Assembly (NCBI GenBank): GCA_018267725.1 | Contig: JAFDXY010000001.1 | Coordinates: 16,144-80,143, forward strand | DNA: 64,000 nucleotides | Source: Bacteroidota bacterium | GTDB taxonomy: Bacteria > Bacteroidota > Bacteroidia > Chitinophagales > Chitinophagaceae | Direction: 5' to 3' | Part shown: positions 16,926-25,374 of the stretch, one piece after another | Layout of the letters: each line of letters starts with the position of its first letter | Numbering within the stretch: the first letter of the stretch is position 1 | The notes under the pieces: generated by a model | Seen by the model: the letters and a program-made list of their open reading frames with translations, nothing else | What the model was told of the DNA's origin: nothing | The model's database searches: none | Made by a program: the position numbers and the translations under genes

Positions 16926-19031
16926 ATGAAGAAACAATCATTTTTAAAAATTTCAATTTTAAGCTTAATAGCCACCATAACCGTGTTGGCATCATGTAAT
17001 AAAAAATTTGATGAACCACCTGTGCCGGGTAACCCAAATATTACAGCCAATACAACTATTAAAGCATTAAAAGCAATGCATAGCATTGGTGGATTTGAAA
17101 ACTTAAATACCGATATAGTTATTAGCGGTATTGTTGTAGGAAACGATAAAAACGGAAATCTTTACAAACAAATTTGTATTCAAGATGCTACCGGAGGTAT
17201 AACCGTTTTGTTAGATGCCTCTAACGTATATGCACAATACCCCGTAGGAAGACAAATATTTATAAAATGTAAAGGCTTGTATTTAAGTGATTATGGAAAA
17301 CTAATTCAATTAGGAATGATTGATAATAGTGTTCCGGGCAACCCCTCTCTTACAGGTATTCCTTCAACATTATTTGATAACTACATTATAAAAGGAAGTT
17401 TAGGAAATGTGGTTACACCTAAAGTAGTAACAATAAGTCAATTAAACGATACATTACAAAGCACCTTAATTCAAATTAATAATGTAGAATATCAAGCTTC
17501 AGATACCAGCCGTACTTATGCCGATACTTCTGCTGCTAAAAGCTCAGTAAATTTAACTTTGAATGAATGTACAGGTGCAAGGGTGATAACTTATACAAGT
17601 GGATATGCAAACTTTGCCGGAATAAAACCACCTAAAGGAAACGGTAGCATAACTTGTATTTATTTTATATACAGAACAACTCCTGAATTAATTATTAGAG
17701 ATACAAGTGATGTGCAATTAACAGGCCCTCGTTGTGCTGCATCTGCCACTGTACTTTCTATTGCACAATTAAGAAGCATGTACACAGGTTCTGATTTAAC
17801 CTTAGGTGCTTATAAAGTAAGAGGCATTGTAATTTCAGATGCTACTAATAAAAATATATCTGCAGGAAATATAGTTATTCAAAATACCGGTACTACCCCA
17901 AGCGGTATTGATTTGTTTTTTGGAGCTGCCGCAACTACAACTGCATTTAATATTGGCGATTCTATTGAAGTAAACATTACAGGAGGAACATTATCAAGTT
18001 ATAACGGCATGCTTCAAGTAAAACTTAGTGCCGCTACATTACCAAGTGGTACATTAGCAACCGGTGTTACAGTTACCCCAACAACAACAACAATAGCACA
18101 ACTAAATTCAAATATTGCTACCATTGAAAATACTTTAATAAAAATTGTTAGTGCTACTGCAACTTCTGCATCAGGTACTACTTACGGCGGCAATCAAACA
18201 TTAACCGATGCAAGTGGAACAGTTACATTATACACAGCGGCTGCAGCAACATTTGCAGGTGCTACTTTACCAACAGGCTGTTCTAATTGGGTAGGTATTC
18301 CAAGCAGATATACTACCAATCAATTTGCTATAAGAAATACAAGTGATGTTACTTCTGGTACAGGTTGTAGCACTGGTGGTGGTGGAGGTGGTGGAGGTAC
18401 TGGTGGTACCGGAATTGCTTTAACAACATCTCCTGTTGTACTTAATTTTGATGGAATAGGAAGCGGATTGCCACAAGGAGTTACTGTATTTACAGGAGCA
18501 ACTTCAACATCTTTTGGTACTGCTGCTACTTTAACAACAGCTTTAGGTTCTTGGAGTAATCTTTCTGCTGCGTTTAAAAACTTTGCTTCGGCAACAGGTT
18601 TAACTTCATCAAGTGCTCAAACTGCACAAGATGCATCAACTAACAGAGCTTTAGGTATAAGACAAACAGGCTCCGTAGGAGATCCTGGTGCTTCATTTGT
18701 TTTCCAATTAAATAATACAACGGGTAAAACTAATTTAGGTATGACTTTCTTGCTACAATCTTTAGATAATACTGTAGGAAGAACAGTTACATGGACAGTT
18801 GATTATGCTACCGGTGATACACCAACCTCATTTACTTCAGTTACTACTTCTCCTGCAACACTTACAACTTCTCCAACATGGGGAAGCACGGCAGTAACTG
18901 TAAGCTTTGGAAGTGCATTAAATAATATTAGTAGTAAAGTATGGATTCGTATTTCAACATTTTCTGCATCAACAGGAGGCGGTACCAGACCATCAAGTGC
19001 TATTGATGATGTAAACTTTACTTTTAATTAA
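16926..19031 (+). CDS. DUF5689 lipoprotein with C-terminal choice-of-anchor-like domain
   Basis: The 701-residue protein has a lipobox (VLASC, acylated C24) followed by NKKFDE, so it is probably surface-anchored. Residues about 40-255 form a DUF5689 domain with an OB-like core (VISGIVVGNDKNGNLYKQI). A second similar unit (about 265-475, YKVRGIVISDATNKN) is probably a duplication. A Gly run of about ten residues near 482 links to a beta-sandwich (510-701) resembling choice-of-anchor domains. It is the partner of the TonB receptor and likely captures the ligand. The ligand is unknown, but nucleic acid is a reasonable guess from the divergent nuclease-fold gene. Confidence 0.82.
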   Translation: MKKQSFLKISILSLIATITVLASCNKKFDEPPVPGNPNITANTTIKALKAMHSIGGFENLNTDIVISGIVVGNDKNGNLYKQICIQDATGGITVLLDASNVYAQYPVGRQIFIKCKGLYLSDYGKLIQLGMIDNSVPGNPSLTGIPSTLFDNYIIKGSLGNVVTPKVVTISQLNDTLQSTLIQINNVEYQASDTSRTYADTSAAKSSVNLTLNECTGARVITYTSGYANFAGIKPPKGNGSITCIYFIYRTTPELIIRDTSDVQLTGPRCAASATVLSIAQLRSMYTGSDLTLGAYKVRGIVISDATNKNISAGNIVIQNTGTTPSGIDLFFGAAATTTAFNIGDSIEVNITGGTLSSYNGMLQVKLSAATLPSGTLATGVTVTPTTTTIAQLNSNIATIENTLIKIVSATATSASGTTYGGNQTLTDASGTVTLYTAAAATFAGATLPTGCSNWVGIPSRYTTNQFAIRNTSDVTSGTGCSTGGGGGGGGTGGTGIALTTSPVVLNFDGIGSGLPQGVTVFTGATSTSFGTAATLTTALGSWSNLSAAFKNFASATGLTSSSAQTAQDASTNRALGIRQTGSVGDPGASFVFQLNNTTGKTNLGMTFLLQSLDNTVGRTVTWTVDYATGDTPTSFTSVTTSPATLTTSPTWGSTAVTVSFGSALNNISSKVWIRISTFSASTGGGTRPSSAIDDVNFTFN

Positions 19032-19060
19032 GAAAGAAGAAAATAGTTTTAGCATAAAAA

Positions 19061-19089
19061 AAATTCCCGCAGTCTGCGGGAATTTTTTG
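19061..19089. terminator. Terminator after the DUF5689 gene
   Basis: A perfect 11-bp stem (19061-19071 with 19075-19085, core TTCCCGCA/TGCGGGAA) with a GTC loop and a T run on the plus strand. It also faces the end of the minus-strand HAD gene. Confidence 0.85.
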
Positions 19090-19154
19090 TTCATGTAATT
19101 TATATATTGTAAAAATATTTTATACAATATTAGAGTTGTGAATAAAATTATAAT

Positions 19155-19817
19155 TTACGATTCTAATTTTTGTAAAAGCAAACTATTAAAATTTTGTAAA
19201 GAAGAAAGTTTTAAATCTGCTGCCGCCCAACGCTCTTCTTTTATTTGAGAATGATGAGGGACAATTACACATTTCATTCTGGCAGCTTTGGCTGCTATCA
19301 TTCCATTGAATGAATCTTCAAAACATATACATTGTAAAGGATTGCTTTTTAATTTTTCTGCACAATTCAAATACACTTGCGGATGTGGTTTGCCAAATTC
19401 TAAATCTTCTGCCGAAGCAGTTGCAGCTATTATGTCTTTTATTTCTAATATGTTTATAACTAAATCTATTAACAATTGCGGAGATGAAGTTGCTAACCCA
19501 ATTTTAAATTGTTGTTCTTTAAAAAAATTAAAAATATTTTTTACACCGGGCATTACAACAGCATTTGCTTTTATTTTTTGTAAAACATTTGCAACAATAT
19601 TTTCTTCAATTGTTTGTTGAAGATTTTCGTTTAGTTTAAAATAATGTAACCACCAATGCACAAACTCTTTAGTTCTAAGTCCTGTTGTTGTTTTGTATTG
19701 CTCATCAGTAAGTTTTATATTATAGTGTGTTAATACTTCTGCTGCTGCTTTTGCCCAAAGCGGTTCACTATCAATTAATAATCCATCAATATCAAAAATT
19801 ACTGTATTCAGTTGCAT
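19155..19817 (-). CDS. HAD-family sugar phosphatase or phosphoglucomutase-like protein
   Basis: A 220-residue HAD subfamily I protein: motif I FDIDGLLIDSEPLW at residues 8-21, motif II TSSP near residue 116, and motif III KPHPQVY with the acidic ED of CFEDSFNGM. The cap is the small helical type inserted after motif I. It is closest in pattern to the HxpB/beta-phosphoglucomutase group, where DGxxIDSE is typical. The true substrate is unknown. It lies next to, but opposite in direction from, the acyltransferase and galactose genes. Confidence 0.85.
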   Translation of the reverse strand: MQLNTVIFDIDGLLIDSEPLWAKAAAEVLTHYNIKLTDEQYKTTTGLRTKEFVHWWLHYFKLNENLQQTIEENIVANVLQKIKANAVVMPGVKNIFNFFKEQQFKIGLATSSPQLLIDLVINILEIKDIIAATASAEDLEFGKPHPQVYLNCAEKLKSNPLQCICFEDSFNGMIAAKAARMKCVIVPHHSQIKEERWAAADLKLSSLQNFNSLLLQKLES

Positions 19818-19833
19818 AAATTTAAAATTGCCA

Positions 19834-19864
19834 CAAAAGTATTAGTAAAGCTTCCAAATTTCAA
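19834..19864 (-). promoter_or_regulatory. Promoter of the HAD phosphatase gene
   Basis: On the minus strand, TTG (19862-19864) and TACTTTTG (19834-19841) are separated by 20 bp, which agrees with the Bacteroidota consensus. The start codon lies 17 bp downstream of the -7 box. Confidence 0.6.
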
Positions 19865-19954
19865 AGCAGTAATAATTATTGTAGTAATAGTTTTAATACA
19901 AGTAATTATAAGTTACAATGCTTATATTGCATCTTGCTGCCAAACAAACTCATT

Positions 19955-20722
19955 ATGAGGTTAACAGAAAGCTTAAAACACATTAAAATTATTCGTCATT
20001 TTATTTACAGTATTGTTGGAGTATTTACATACCCCGGCATTGCATTAGTAAATAAAATAAAAATTGAAGGAACAGAGCATCTTAAAAACCTTCCTAAAAA
20101 AAATGTACTATTTGTAAGCAATCATCAAACCTATTTTGCAGATGTTATTACTTTTATTCATATTTTTTGTGCAATAAAATGGCGTAAACAAAACAAATTA
20201 GGACTTCCTTATTATTTATTAAATCCTTTTACTAATTTATATTTTGTGGCTGCTGAAGAAACCATGAATGGTAATTGGATTAGCAGATTATTTAAAATGG
20301 CAGGAGCTTTAACCGTTAAAAGAACTTGGCGTGCAGATGGTAAAGAAGTAAGGCGTGGCTTAGACCCCAGCGATACCAGAAAAATAAATAAAGCATTAGA
20401 AAGAAGTTGGGTTATAACTTTTCCGCAAGGCACAACTAAACCTTTTGCTCCGGGTAGAAAAGGCACGGCATACATTATTAAAAACAATCAGCCTGTTGTA
20501 GTTCCGGTTGTTATTAATGGTTTTTGGCGTGCATTTAATAAAAAAGGATTAAAGTTTAAAAAGAAAGGTTCTTTATTAAGTATTAAATTTAAAGAACCAA
20601 TGATAATTGATTATTCAGCAGGTATTGATGAAATTTTAGAACAAGTAATGGATGCTATTGAGCAAAGCAAAGCGTTTATGCTTAAAAGCAAACATCATTT
20701 AATAAATGCGTTAGATAAATAG
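19955..20722 (+). CDS. Lysophospholipid acyltransferase family protein (PlsC-like)
   Basis: The 255-residue protein starts at the ATG at 19955; an upstream in-frame TTG at 19934 is less likely. The acyltransferase block I reads SNHQTYFADV, with five residues between His and Asp instead of the usual four (HX4D). Block III appears as FPQGTTKPFAPGRKGTAYI, where Gln replaces the usual Glu of FPEGTR. It probably acylates lysophosphatidic acid or another lyso-lipid at the inner membrane, but both key motifs are variant. A TTCG-loop terminator follows. Confidence 0.8.
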   Translation: MRLTESLKHIKIIRHFIYSIVGVFTYPGIALVNKIKIEGTEHLKNLPKKNVLFVSNHQTYFADVITFIHIFCAIKWRKQNKLGLPYYLLNPFTNLYFVAAEETMNGNWISRLFKMAGALTVKRTWRADGKEVRRGLDPSDTRKINKALERSWVITFPQGTTKPFAPGRKGTAYIIKNNQPVVVPVVINGFWRAFNKKGLKFKKKGSLLSIKFKEPMIIDYSAGIDEILEQVMDAIEQSKAFMLKSKHHLINALDK

Positions 20723-20730
20723 TAAATTGC

Positions 20731-20752
20731 AAAGGCTTCGGCCTTTTTTTTG
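20731..20752 (+). terminator. TTCG-tetraloop terminator after the acyltransferase gene
   Basis: The stem AAAGGC/GCCTTT closes a TTCG loop and runs into eight T residues, 9 bp past the stop codon. Confidence 0.85.
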
Positions 20753-20823
20753 TGAGTAGATGTTAGTATTAATTTTTTTTGAATTAAACAAATAATAACT
20801 TTTATACATAATAAACAAACACT

Positions 20824-22512
20824 ATGCACTTTTTAGCCACACAAGATTTGATAGTATTTCTTTCCTATTTTATAATTGTATCTGCTTACGGATATTGGAT
20901 TTATAATAAAAAGAAGAAAGCAACCATTGCAGCATCGCACGATTATTTTTTGGCAGAGGGCTCATTAACATGGTGGGCTATTGGTGCATCTTTAATTGCT
21001 TCTAATATTTCTGCAGAGCAATTTATTGGAATGAGTGGTAGTGGGTTTAAAATGGGTTTAGCTATTGCTTCTTATGAGTGGATGGCAGCATTAACACTTA
21101 TTATAGTAGCCGTATTTTTTATGCCGGTATATTTAAAAAATAAAATATATACCATGCCGCAGTTTTTGCATCAACGCTACAACTCAACGGTAGCAACAAT
21201 TATGGCTGTGTTTTGGTTATTGTTATATGTGGTGGTAAACTTAATGTCAATTTTATATTTGGGTGCTCTTGCTATTAGCGGTATTTCAGGATTAAATATT
21301 TATGTATGCATTTTTGCATTAGCCATATTTGCTGCATTTATAACATTGGGTGGAATGAAGGTTATTGGCTATACCGATGTTATTCAAGTGTTTTTTTTAG
21401 TGTTAGGTGGTTTGGTAGCATCATACATTGCTTTAAATTTGGTTGCAACTAAAAACGGGCAAACAGGTGTGTGGAAAGGGTTTCAACTGTTATCAAACAA
21501 AGCAAACGATCATTTTCACATGATTTTTAATAAAGATAATCCTAACTATATGGATTTGCCGGGGTTATCAGTTTTAATTGGTGGTATGTGGATTGCTAAT
21601 TTAAATTATTGGGGTTGTAATCAATACATAACACAAAGAGCATTGGGTGCAAGTTTGCCAACTGCACGCGGAGGTTTATTGTTTGCTGCATTCTTAAAAT
21701 TATTAATGCCATTAATAGTTGTGTTACCTGGTATTGCTGCTTTTGTTTTATACAAACAAGGAATGTTTCAAACAGAAATGCTTAATTCTACCGGCGTGGT
21801 TGATGTAAATAAAGCATATCCTACATTATTAAATTTATTACCCATTGGTTTAAAAGGCTTAGCATTTGCAGCATTAACTGCAGCCATTGTGGCATCGTTA
21901 GCAGGTAAAGCAAATAGCATTGCAACTATTTACACTTTAGACATATATAAAAAATCAGTAAATAAAAATGCTGATGAAAGAAAATTAGTAAATGTTGGTA
22001 AACAAACAATTATAATAGCATTATTATTGGCAGTATTCATGTCGTTATTATTAGGCGAAAAATTAATGGGTGAAGGAAAACAAGGTTTTCAATATATACA
22101 AGAATATTCAGGCTTTGTTAGTCCGGGTATTTTTGCCATGTTTATTTTAGGTTTCTTTTGGAAGAAAACAACTTCAACAGCAGCATTGTTTGCAACCATA
22201 GGAGGATTTATTTTTTCTTTTATATTAAAAATTGCTCCTTCATTCATTAATCTTTCATTCCTTTCTTCTATTGGTTTTGCGGTACCTAATGCCAAAGGTG
22301 TTTATGAAATTCCTTTTATAGATAGAATGAGTATAGTATTTATTTTATGTATTATAGGTATGTATTTTATTAGCATAATACAAAACAACAAAGGCATAAA
22401 ACCTAATGCTTTAGAAATTGATACTTCTTTGTTTAAAGTAAGTGGCAAATTTGCAATAGGTGTTTTATTGGTTTGTACTATTTTAATTCTTCTCTATACT
22501 TATTTTTATTAA
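20824..22512 (+). CDS. Sodium:solute symporter, probable sodium/galactose cotransporter
   Basis: The 562-residue protein has about 14 predicted helices and belongs to the SSS family: SNISAEQFIGMSGSGFKMGL near residue 63, NYWGCNQYITQRALGA near 263 (the vSGLT-like sugar-site helix), and AALTAAIVASLAGKANSIATIYTLDIY near 357 (quoted in part). In vSGLT these helices carry the sodium and galactose sites. It is followed 11 nt later by galK and then galT, which makes galactose the likely substrate. No promoter of exact consensus was found. Confidence 0.9.
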   Translation: MHFLATQDLIVFLSYFIIVSAYGYWIYNKKKKATIAASHDYFLAEGSLTWWAIGASLIASNISAEQFIGMSGSGFKMGLAIASYEWMAALTLIIVAVFFMPVYLKNKIYTMPQFLHQRYNSTVATIMAVFWLLLYVVVNLMSILYLGALAISGISGLNIYVCIFALAIFAAFITLGGMKVIGYTDVIQVFFLVLGGLVASYIALNLVATKNGQTGVWKGFQLLSNKANDHFHMIFNKDNPNYMDLPGLSVLIGGMWIANLNYWGCNQYITQRALGASLPTARGGLLFAAFLKLLMPLIVVLPGIAAFVLYKQGMFQTEMLNSTGVVDVNKAYPTLLNLLPIGLKGLAFAALTAAIVASLAGKANSIATIYTLDIYKKSVNKNADERKLVNVGKQTIIIALLLAVFMSLLLGEKLMGEGKQGFQYIQEYSGFVSPGIFAMFILGFFWKKTTSTAALFATIGGFIFSFILKIAPSFINLSFLSSIGFAVPNAKGVYEIPFIDRMSIVFILCIIGMYFISIIQNNKGIKPNALEIDTSLFKVSGKFAIGVLLVCTILILLYTYFY

Positions 22513-22523
22513 AAATTTTAACA

Positions 22524-23630
22524 GTGCAAAAACATATAAAAGTAAAATCTCCGGGACGTATTAATTTAATAGGAGAACACACAGATTATAACAATGGTTT
22601 TGTACTGCCTGCAGCTATTGATAAATATATTTATATTGATGCTTCTTTAAGAAATGATGATGTAATAGAATTATTTTCTGTTGATAATAATCAATCTTAT
22701 ACCACAACAACTAATACATTATTAAAATCTTCCATGCATTGGCCAGATTATGTTTTAGGTGTGGTGAATGAATTACAAAAAGCAGGATATATTACAAAAG
22801 GGTTTAATGCTTCTATACACGGAGATATTCCTATTGGTGCAGGTTTATCATCATCTGCTGCATTAGAGTGTGCAACTATTTTTGCTTTAAATGAATTGAA
22901 TGAATTTGGTATTGATAGAATTACTATGGTAAAGCTTTGCCAAAAAGCAGAAAACAATTTTGTAGGCTTGCAATGCGGTATCATGGATATGTTTGCAAGT
23001 ATGATGGGTAAAGCCAATCATGTTATACGATTAGATTGCCGCTCACTTGAATATGAATATTTCCCTTTGCAATTGAATGATTATAAAATTGTTTTATTAG
23101 ATACACAAGTAAAACATTCATTAGCATCATCTGAATATAATACCCGTAGAAAAGAATGTAATGAAGGTGTTGCATTAATTCAACAAAAACATAATGAAGT
23201 AAAAAGTTTAAGAGAGGCTAATATTGAAATGGTGCATGAATGTATTGAAAATGGTAATGTAAAAAACCGATGCACTTTTATTGTAGAAGAAAAAAAGCGT
23301 TTATTAAATGGATGTATTGATTTGCAAAATGCTAATGTACAAGCATTTGGTAAAAAAATGTATGCAACTCATACAGGTTTGAGTGAGTTATATAAAGTAA
23401 GTTGTAATGAATTAGATTTTTTAGTGAATGAATGTAGTAAAGAAGAAAAAATATTAGGTGCAAGAATGATGGGTGGAGGCTTTGGTGGTTGCGTAATTAG
23501 TTTAATGCACCAAGATTTTATTGAACCTATTACACAAAAAATTGCAACGGCTTATAAAGAACAAATGCAAAAAAATTTAAAAGTATATATTGCAACTATT
23601 GGAGATGGAACAAGTGTAATAAAAGAATAA
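22524..23630 (+). CDS. galK: Galactokinase
   Basis: The 368-residue protein is a GHMP kinase with the galactokinase signature GRINLIGEHTDYN at residues 11-23, the ATP loop PIGAGLSSSAAL near 110, and the C-terminal GARMMGGGFGGC motif. It phosphorylates galactose at C1 in the Leloir pathway. The GTG at 22524 is chosen as the start because the signature begins right after it and it lies 11 nt past the symporter stop. A longer frame from 22473 would overlap the symporter gene. galT follows after 17 bp. Confidence 0.95.
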   Translation: MQKHIKVKSPGRINLIGEHTDYNNGFVLPAAIDKYIYIDASLRNDDVIELFSVDNNQSYTTTTNTLLKSSMHWPDYVLGVVNELQKAGYITKGFNASIHGDIPIGAGLSSSAALECATIFALNELNEFGIDRITMVKLCQKAENNFVGLQCGIMDMFASMMGKANHVIRLDCRSLEYEYFPLQLNDYKIVLLDTQVKHSLASSEYNTRRKECNEGVALIQQKHNEVKSLREANIEMVHECIENGNVKNRCTFIVEEKKRLLNGCIDLQNANVQAFGKKMYATHTGLSELYKVSCNELDFLVNECSKEEKILGARMMGGGFGGCVISLMHQDFIEPITQKIATAYKEQMQKNLKVYIATIGDGTSVIKE

Positions 23631-23647
23631 CTATTTAATTTTATTTA

Positions 23648-24676
23648 ATGCAATCGGCCTTTAACATAAAAGAACACGCACACAGAAGATTAAATATTTT
23701 AACCGGAGAATGGGTGCTTATTTCGCCACACAGAAGTAAAAGACCATGGCAAGGCAAAGTAGAGGCATTGCCCGTAAATAACCGTCCGGTTTACGATAGC
23801 AGTTGTTACCTATGCCCGGGGAATACACGTGCAGATGGTTCTGTAAACCCTAATTATAATAAACCTTTTGCATTTACAAACGATTTTTCTGCATTGCTAC
23901 CCAATGTTCCCGAAGGGAAAATAAATAATAATAATTTGTTATATGCAGAAAGTGAAAAAGGTATTTGCAGAGTAATTTGTTTTTCGCCAAAGCATAATTT
24001 AACGTTACCCGATTTAAGTGTAAATGAAATTATTGAAGTAATTAACCTTTGGCAAAATGAATTTTCAACACTACAAAAAAATGAATGGATTAAGTATATC
24101 CAAATTTTTGAAAATAAAGGAGAGATAATGGGTTGCAGTAATCCACACCCGCACGGGCAAATATGGAGCAGCAGCCACATACCTGTTGAAATAGAAAAAG
24201 AAACTAAGCAACAACAATTATATTTTCAACAACATAAAAAAAGCTTATTGCAAAATTATTTGGAGTTGGAATTACAGTTAAATGAAAGGATTGTGATAAA
24301 CGAAAAACATTTTGCTGTATTAATACCTTATTGGGCTGTATGGCCTTACGAAACAATTATTATAAGCAAAAGGCAAGTAAAAAATATTACAGAATTTAAT
24401 GAAGAAGAAAAAGAATTGTTAGCAGTAATTTTAAAAAAACTTACAACCGTTTACGATAAATTATTCAATACATCATTCCCTTATTCTGCAGGTATGCACC
24501 AACAACCTGTAAACAATGGCGATCATGCCGAATGGCATTGGCACATGCATTTTTATCCACCATTGTTGCGTAGTGCAACCGTTAAAAAATTTATGGTAGG
24601 TTATGAAATGTTGGCAAGCCCGCAAAGGGATATTACACCTGAATTTGCTGCACAACAATTAATACAGTTGCTTTAA
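23648..24676 (+). CDS. galT: Galactose-1-phosphate uridylyltransferase
   Basis: The 342-residue protein shows the GalT N-terminus (HRRLNILTGEWVLISPHRSK in part), a CxxC zinc pair near residue 56 (CYLCPGN), and the active-site HxHxQ in NPHPHGQIW near residue 176, where the middle His carries the uridylyl group. It swaps galactose-1-P for glucose-1-P on UDP-glucose. It is the last gene of the symporter-galK-galT operon. No epimerase (galE) or mutarotase (galM) is adjacent, so these must be encoded elsewhere. Confidence 0.96.
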   Translation: MQSAFNIKEHAHRRLNILTGEWVLISPHRSKRPWQGKVEALPVNNRPVYDSSCYLCPGNTRADGSVNPNYNKPFAFTNDFSALLPNVPEGKINNNNLLYAESEKGICRVICFSPKHNLTLPDLSVNEIIEVINLWQNEFSTLQKNEWIKYIQIFENKGEIMGCSNPHPHGQIWSSSHIPVEIEKETKQQQLYFQQHKKSLLQNYLELELQLNERIVINEKHFAVLIPYWAVWPYETIIISKRQVKNITEFNEEEKELLAVILKKLTTVYDKLFNTSFPYSAGMHQQPVNNGDHAEWHWHMHFYPPLLRSATVKKFMVGYEMLASPQRDITPEFAAQQLIQLL

Positions 24677-24703
24677 TACAATAAAATTTTGTGTTGTAAT
24701 TTA

Positions 24704-25354
24704 TTATAACGCAAACCAATAACCAATTAGTTGGCATATTGCACCAACAATTAAACCTGCATATATTTCAAAATTGTTGTGTGTGTTTAATACTAACCTG
24801 CTTGTACATACTATTGCTGCAATAAGCATTGCAACACTAATATATAAACCTAAAGATGTTTGATAATATAATGCAAATAATATTAATGCAGTAACGGCTC
24901 CGCCCATTGCCAATGCATGTAAACTTATTTTAATAAAATTATTAATAATTAATCCTGCAACGGTGCTCATGAAAATTCCGAAGTAAAAAAATCTTAATAC
25001 TTCGGGCTGGTCTTTCATACTACGACTTAAATAATACATCCACCAATAAAAAAACATGGTTATTACGTAAGGAATAATTCTATCTTTTTGTGTTCTTAAA
25101 AAAATACTATTTATAAAATTTAATTTCTTTAATAAGAATACTGCAAATGCAGGAAAGAAAGCTGTCATCCAAAAAGTACCAAACAGTTTAAGTTTTAATT
25201 GCCAAGAAGTAATGTTTGCAAACTCGAACGGGAATTGCCAAACTAAAAAAAGTATAACGTATGTTGGAATAAATAACGGATGAAATATATATGAAATAGT
25301 TTTTGCTAAAAATGCAATTGCTTTATTGGGCTGGTATGTAATAGTTTGATTCAT
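24704..25354 (-). CDS. Multi-pass membrane protein with degenerate PAP2-phosphatase-like motifs
   Basis: A 216-residue protein with about six predicted helices. Three weak PAP2-like marks occur in order: KDRIIPY near residue 91, ISLHA near 147, and SRLVLNTHNNFE near 187 (SR-x5-H-x3, with Glu in place of the usual Asp). This could be a divergent lipid phosphatase or a related non-enzymatic protein. The ATG at 25354 is preferred to the TTG at 25366. It follows rpoN closely and is probably cotranscribed with it. Confidence 0.6.
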   Translation of the reverse strand: MNQTITYQPNKAIAFLAKTISYIFHPLFIPTYVILFLVWQFPFEFANITSWQLKLKLFGTFWMTAFFPAFAVFLLKKLNFINSIFLRTQKDRIIPYVITMFFYWWMYYLSRSMKDQPEVLRFFYFGIFMSTVAGLIINNFIKISLHALAMGGAVTALILFALYYQTSLGLYISVAMLIAAIVCTSRLVLNTHNNFEIYAGLIVGAICQLIGYWFAL

Positions 25355-25374
25355 TATATAATGCAAATAAACAA

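Noticed and set aside
22473..22523. Longer galactokinase N-terminus
   Set aside because: It would overlap the symporter gene and adds hydrophobic residues before the conserved start. The GTG at 22524 fits better.
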